DNA of 10,463 nucleotides from contig JALUJE010000195.1 of NCBI GenBank assembly GCA_027057185.1, forward strand, positions 13,870-24,332. The letters run 5' to 3'. Source of the stretch: Helicobacteraceae bacterium. Its GTDB lineage: Bacteria > Campylobacterota > Campylobacteria > Campylobacterales > Sulfurimonadaceae. Positions within the stretch are counted from its first letter, which is position 1. The number at the start of each line of letters is the position of its first letter. Of the stretch, positions 6,933-10,463 are shown piece by piece. The notes under the pieces were generated by a model. It saw only the letters and a program-made list of their open reading frames with translations. It did not search any database and was not told the origin of the DNA. The translations under genes were made by a program, and so were the position numbers.

Positions 6933-8807
6933 ATGGAAATGTATTTATATATAGCGCTCTTTGCACCGTTAGTAGGGTCTCTTTTTGCGGCACTTTTTGG
7001 TGCGAGTCCCAAAACATTAATTGCAGGTATTGTGTCGTCTGCGCTTCTGTTTATTTCATTTTTGAGCAGTTTGGTATTGCTTGTCCATGTGATTGACGGC
7101 AATGTAGTTCATGTGGAAATGATGACATGGATGGCTGCGGGTGACTTGTATATTCCCTTTGGGTTTATTGTTGATCAGGTTAGTGTCACGATGATGATGG
7201 TGGTGACGGTTGTCTCTACGGTCGTACATGTATATTCTATAGGTTACATGGATCATGATAAAGGATTTAATCGATTCTTTTCGTATCTTTCGGCATTTGT
7301 GTTTTCCATGATGGTGCTGGTTATGAGTGACAACTTTGCAGGTCTGTTTATCGGATGGGAAGGGGTCGGCTTATGTTCTTGGTTACTTATTGGTTTTTGG
7401 TATCACAAAGAGTCAGCGACCTGGGCAGCCAACGAGGCCTTCATTATGAACCGTATTGCTGATCTGGGTATGTTAATTGGTATTTTCTTAATCTATTGGA
7501 ATATTGGATCACTGCAGTATGATAAAGTCTTTGCCGACATGCAAAATATCGATATTTCTATTGTTACGATGATTGGCATTTTTCTCTTTATCGGAGCGAT
7601 GGGTAAATCGGCACAATTTCCACTGCATACGTGGCTTGCCGATGCTATGGAAGGTCCAACACCGGTTTCGGCGCTGATTCACGCGGCAACGATGGTGACC
7701 GCGGGTGTGTATTTGGTCGTTCGTGCCAATCCAATTTATGACCTCATTCCCGATGTCGGGTATTTCATTGCCTGTTTGGGTGCTTTTGTAGCCATGTTTG
7801 CAGCATCCATGGCACTGGTAAATCGTGATATGAAACGTATTATTGCCTATTCAACGCTCTCACAGCTTGGCTATATGTTCGTTGCTGCAGGATTGGGAGC
7901 ATATTGGGTGGCACTGTTTCACTTGATGGCACATGCATTTTTTAAAGCGTTGTTGTTCTTGGGTGCAGGTAATGTCATGCATGCAATGAATGATGAACTC
8001 GATCCATTTAAAATGGGGGGATTGCGTCATACGATGAAAGGTACCTTTATTATGATGACACTAGCGTCAGTGGCACTGGCGGGTATCTTTCCATTGGCAG
8101 GATTTTTCTCCAAAGATCTTATTTTGGAAGTCTCGTTTATTGAGCACCATTATATTCTCTATACGGTACTGTTATTGACAGCGGGAATGACGGCATTTTA
8201 CTCATTTCGTCTAGTGGCACTTATCTTTCATGGAGAGGAGCGTTACAAACTCTTTGGCGTTCATCCGCATGAGGCCTATAAATATATGCTGATTGCGATG
8301 TCGCCGCTGGCACTTTTGGCGGTTATTGCCGGCACCTTTAAAATGACCTATTTTGAGATGGTAACTAAGGTGCTCCCTATGACCGAATATCATGTCCATA
8401 ACCCAATGGTATATTGGATTATGACCATCGGTACGCAATTGTTTGTAATTGCGTGTATTTTGTATGCATATCGCAAATATGAAGTGGCGAAAGAAGATAA
8501 AAAAATGGAAGAAAATATTGGGTATAAGATTTTATGGAATCAATACTACATTCCACAGTTGTATGAGGAATACGTAGCAAAACCATACCAAGAACTCTCC
8601 CGTATTTTCTGGAAAGATATCGATATGAAAGTAGTAGATGCAACGGTAGATATGGTTGCTAATGTATTTTATAAAACGGGTGAAAAAACTCGGGGCATGC
8701 AAAACGGTAACCTCTCTAGTATGTTACAGTGGATGGTATTTGGTTTGGTGGTTATGTTGGCACTAGCAGCAGTATATAGCATAGCTACAACACTAGTAGC
8801 GGGTTAA
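6933..8807 (+). CDS. nuoL: NADH-quinone oxidoreductase subunit L (antiporter-like pump)
   Basis: Distal proton-pumping subunit of the complex I membrane arm, related to MrpA antiporters. It is 624 residues (E. coli 613) with many hydrophobic helices. Pumping residues are all present: E143 in GWEGVGLCSWLLIGF, K225 in GAMGKSAQFPLHTWLADAMEG, K338 in HAFFKALLFLGAG, and K394 in GFFSKDLIL. After the antiporter core, residues from about 515 to 600 are hydrophilic to amphipathic, followed by a last hydrophobic helix (about 595-620), as expected for the lateral helix and final transmembrane anchor. ATG 6933 has AGGA about seven bases upstream. The intact C-terminal extension argues for NuoL rather than a hydrogenase or Mrp homologue, as does the operon position. 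Confidence 0.97.
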   Translation: MEMYLYIALFAPLVGSLFAALFGASPKTLIAGIVSSALLFISFLSSLVLLVHVIDGNVVHVEMMTWMAAGDLYIPFGFIVDQVSVTMMMVVTVVSTVVHVYSIGYMDHDKGFNRFFSYLSAFVFSMMVLVMSDNFAGLFIGWEGVGLCSWLLIGFWYHKESATWAANEAFIMNRIADLGMLIGIFLIYWNIGSLQYDKVFADMQNIDISIVTMIGIFLFIGAMGKSAQFPLHTWLADAMEGPTPVSALIHAATMVTAGVYLVVRANPIYDLIPDVGYFIACLGAFVAMFAASMALVNRDMKRIIAYSTLSQLGYMFVAAGLGAYWVALFHLMAHAFFKALLFLGAGNVMHAMNDELDPFKMGGLRHTMKGTFIMMTLASVALAGIFPLAGFFSKDLILEVSFIEHHYILYTVLLLTAGMTAFYSFRLVALIFHGEERYKLFGVHPHEAYKYMLIAMSPLALLAVIAGTFKMTYFEMVTKVLPMTEYHVHNPMVYWIMTIGTQLFVIACILYAYRKYEVAKEDKKMEENIGYKILWNQYYIPQLYEEYVAKPYQELSRIFWKDIDMKVVDATVDMVANVFYKTGEKTRGMQNGNLSSMLQWMVFGLVVMLALAAVYSIATTLVAG

Positions 8808-8812
8808 GGAGA
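8806..8812 (+). promoter_or_regulatory. Ribosome binding site of nuoM
   Basis: AAGGAGA overlaps the nuoL TAA stop and lies seven bases before ATG 8820, fixing the nuoM start. Confidence 0.7.
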
Positions 8813-8819
8813 ATCGATA

Positions 8820-10370
8820 ATGGATAGTATTTTAACAATATTAATATTTTTCCCGGCCGTAGCAGGTATGCTTGGGTTTGTGGTTCACAAAGATAGCATC
8901 CGTGCTTACGGGATCAGTGTCGCAGTCATTGAATTTGCCTTGTCCCTAGTGTTATGGATGGGTTATGATCCCAATGTGTCGGGCATGCAGTTTATGGAGT
9001 CGATTCCACTGATTCCCGAGTTTGGCATTAGTTATTTGTTGGGGATTGATGGGATTTCACTGTTTATTATTGTCATGGCATCATTTTTTACGATGATCGG
9101 TATTGCCACATTGGGAGATACCAAACGGATTAAAGATATGATTATTACCTTGCTGTTTTTACAGATGACTATGATTGGTGTCTTTGCGTCACTTGATGCC
9201 ATTTTATTTTATGTATTCTGGGAACTCTCATTGGTGCCAATGTTGTACATCATTGGAGCTTGGGGTGGGCCACTGAGAATTTATGCATCAGTGAAATTCT
9301 TTTTATATACCTTTACCGGTTCGTTGGTGATGTTGGTCGGTATGTTATTTATGGCATATTTTTATCAACAGGCCACAGGCGTTTGGAGCTTTTCACTTTT
9401 AGAGTGGTACCGTCTGATTCTCCCTGAAAATTATCAGCTATGGCTCTTTGTTGCGTTCTTTTTTGGTTTTGCCATTAAAGTACCGATGTTTCCGTTTCAT
9501 ACGTGGTTGCCGTATGCACACGGCCAGGCTCCTACCATCGGTTCGGTATTGCTTGCTGCCGTGCTGTTGAAAATGGGTACCTATGCATTTGTACGGTTTT
9601 CATTGCCGTTGTTTCCGGATGCTTCCGTCTTTTTCATGATGCCAATTGCCATACTGGCTATCATCATGATTATTTACACGGCTATGGTGGCTTATGCACA
9701 AGAAGATATCAAGCAGGTGGTTGCATACAGCTCCGTGTCACACATGGGGGTGATCATTTTAGGTACCTTTGCCCTGAATGTGGAAGGGATTGCCGGTTCG
9801 GTCTTTTTAATGATCGGTCATGGTGTGGTCTCTGGAGCACTCTTTTACCTTGTTGGAGTGATTTATGATCGACGGCATACAAAAATGATGAGTGAATTTG
9901 GAGGCTTGGCTTCCGTAATGCCACGCTATGCCACGATTTTTGGTATTATGATGATGGCCTCTGTAGGACTGCCGCTTACCATTAATTTTGTCGGTGAGTT
10001 CTTAAGTTTACTTGGATTCTACAAACAGTCGCATATCATGACGCTTATCGCCGGTATTGCTATTATTGTCGGTGCAATTTATATGCTTTCAGCCTATAAA
10101 AAAGTATTTTTCGGTGATGTAACCAAAGAGGAGAACAAAAATCTTCCTGATGTGAACAAACGGGAAATGTTTGCGCTAATTCCGCTGACGATTGTAGCAA
10201 TTTGGTTGGGTATTTACCCTAAACCGATTTTAGAGCCTATTAGTAATTCTACGGAGTCTATTGTTCAGTTAATGCATGATAAAGCGATTACGCAAGAAGC
10301 GAAAGAGCGAATTCCAAATTTAGTTGAAGAGATGAGCATCTCAAGAACTTCAACCCAGGAGGTCCACTAA
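8820..10370 (+). CDS. nuoM: NADH-quinone oxidoreductase subunit M (antiporter-like pump)
   Basis: Second antiporter-like proton-pumping subunit, lying between NuoL and NuoN in the membrane arm. It has 516 residues (E. coli 509) and about fourteen hydrophobic helices. Expected charged residues are E135 in FWELSLVPMLYIIGAWGG, K220 in FAIKVPMFPFHTWLPYAH, K251 in LLKMGTYAF, and E393 in FVGEFLSLLGF; glutamate rather than lysine in this last helix separates NuoM from NuoL. The stretch HGVVSGALFYLVGVIYDRR is the usual later signature. The C-terminus ends in a polar tail of about 50 residues. The stop TAA shares its last base with the ATG of nuoN. Confidence 0.97.
   Translation: MDSILTILIFFPAVAGMLGFVVHKDSIRAYGISVAVIEFALSLVLWMGYDPNVSGMQFMESIPLIPEFGISYLLGIDGISLFIIVMASFFTMIGIATLGDTKRIKDMIITLLFLQMTMIGVFASLDAILFYVFWELSLVPMLYIIGAWGGPLRIYASVKFFLYTFTGSLVMLVGMLFMAYFYQQATGVWSFSLLEWYRLILPENYQLWLFVAFFFGFAIKVPMFPFHTWLPYAHGQAPTIGSVLLAAVLLKMGTYAFVRFSLPLFPDASVFFMMPIAILAIIMIIYTAMVAYAQEDIKQVVAYSSVSHMGVIILGTFALNVEGIAGSVFLMIGHGVVSGALFYLVGVIYDRRHTKMMSEFGGLASVMPRYATIFGIMMMASVGLPLTINFVGEFLSLLGFYKQSHIMTLIAGIAIIVGAIYMLSAYKKVFFGDVTKEENKNLPDVNKREMFALIPLTIVAIWLGIYPKPILEPISNSTESIVQLMHDKAITQEAKERIPNLVEEMSISRTSTQEVH
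10357..10362 (+). promoter_or_regulatory. Ribosome binding site of nuoN within the end of nuoM
   Basis: AGGAGG, a near-perfect Shine-Dalgarno, lies seven bases before ATG 10370. It supports that start for the truncated final gene. Confidence 0.7.
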
Positions 10371-10463
10371 TGTTAGAGCCAGTTAATATTTCATTAGAGT
10401 CGCTAAATCTTTCGACACTAACACCAATGCTCATTCCGATCATTGGCGCACTGGTCATTTTGT
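10370..10463 (+). CDS. nuoN: NADH-quinone oxidoreductase subunit N (3' partial)
   Basis: Only 31 codons are visible before the window ends. They read a short polar N-terminus (MLEPVNISLESLNLS) followed by the start of a hydrophobic helix (PMLIPIIGALVIL), with no stop. The start overlaps the nuoM stop by one base (TAATG) and has a strong ribosome binding site. Assignment to the third antiporter-like subunit rests mainly on its place directly after nuoM in an otherwise canonical nuo order and on the helix; the diagnostic residues lie beyond the window. Confidence 0.85.
   Translation, partial: MLEPVNISLESLNLSTLTPMLIPIIGALVIL

Noticed and set aside
8800..8820. Possible internal promoter or terminator between nuoL and nuoM
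   Set aside because: The gap is only 12 bases, is occupied by the ribosome binding site, and shows no hairpin or convincing promoter boxes.
9503..9868. Plus-strand, cysteine-rich open frame within nuoM
   Set aside because: It is a +1-type shadow of nuoM; the scattered Cys and His come from frame-shifted reading and form no known cluster motif.

Overview
The window is an uninterrupted, plus-strand stretch of a respiratory complex I (nuo) operon: nuoG (copy 1, cut off at the left edge), nuoG (copy 2), nuoH, nuoI, nuoJ, nuoK, nuoL, nuoM and the first codons of nuoN (cut off at the right edge). Gene order is the standard G-H-I-J-K-L-M-N. Neighbouring genes overlap by a few bases or sit no more than 12 bases apart. 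No promoter, terminator, RNA gene, mobile element or repeat array was seen, and no gene-free stretch exceeds a dozen bases.

Organism (inference): moderate G+C, the character of the proteins and especially two nuoG genes in tandem point to a Campylobacterota (Epsilonproteobacteria) bacterium, perhaps a sulfur- or hydrogen-oxidising relative of Sulfurimonas, Sulfuricurvum or Sulfurovum. This rests on recognising protein style, not on a search; genus is not determinable here.

Layout: bases 1-1935 hold the 3' part of nuoG copy 1 and 1938-4430 a full nuoG copy 2. These encode large iron-sulfur proteins of the peripheral arm. Bases 4434-5414 (nuoH) and 5421-6041 (nuoI) encode the quinone-site membrane subunit and the two-cluster ferredoxin-like subunit that hands electrons to it. 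Bases 6051-10370 encode the membrane arm: NuoJ and NuoK, then the antiporter-like pumps NuoL and NuoM. NuoN begins at 10370.

How the genes work together: electrons enter the peripheral arm, pass along the iron-sulfur clusters of NuoG and NuoI to quinone at the NuoH interface, and drive proton pumping through NuoJ/K/L/M/N. The charged residues expected for pumping are present in NuoK, NuoL and NuoM. The unusual points are the nuoG tandem pair, an eight-cysteine (two-cluster) ferredoxin-like segment in both NuoG copies where E. coli NuoG has one cluster, a charged Val/Glu/Lys-rich insertion found only in NuoG copy 2, and a substituted acidic loop in NuoH. The electron input genes (nuoE, nuoF or their replacements) would lie upstream of the window, so the electron donor cannot be read from this sequence.
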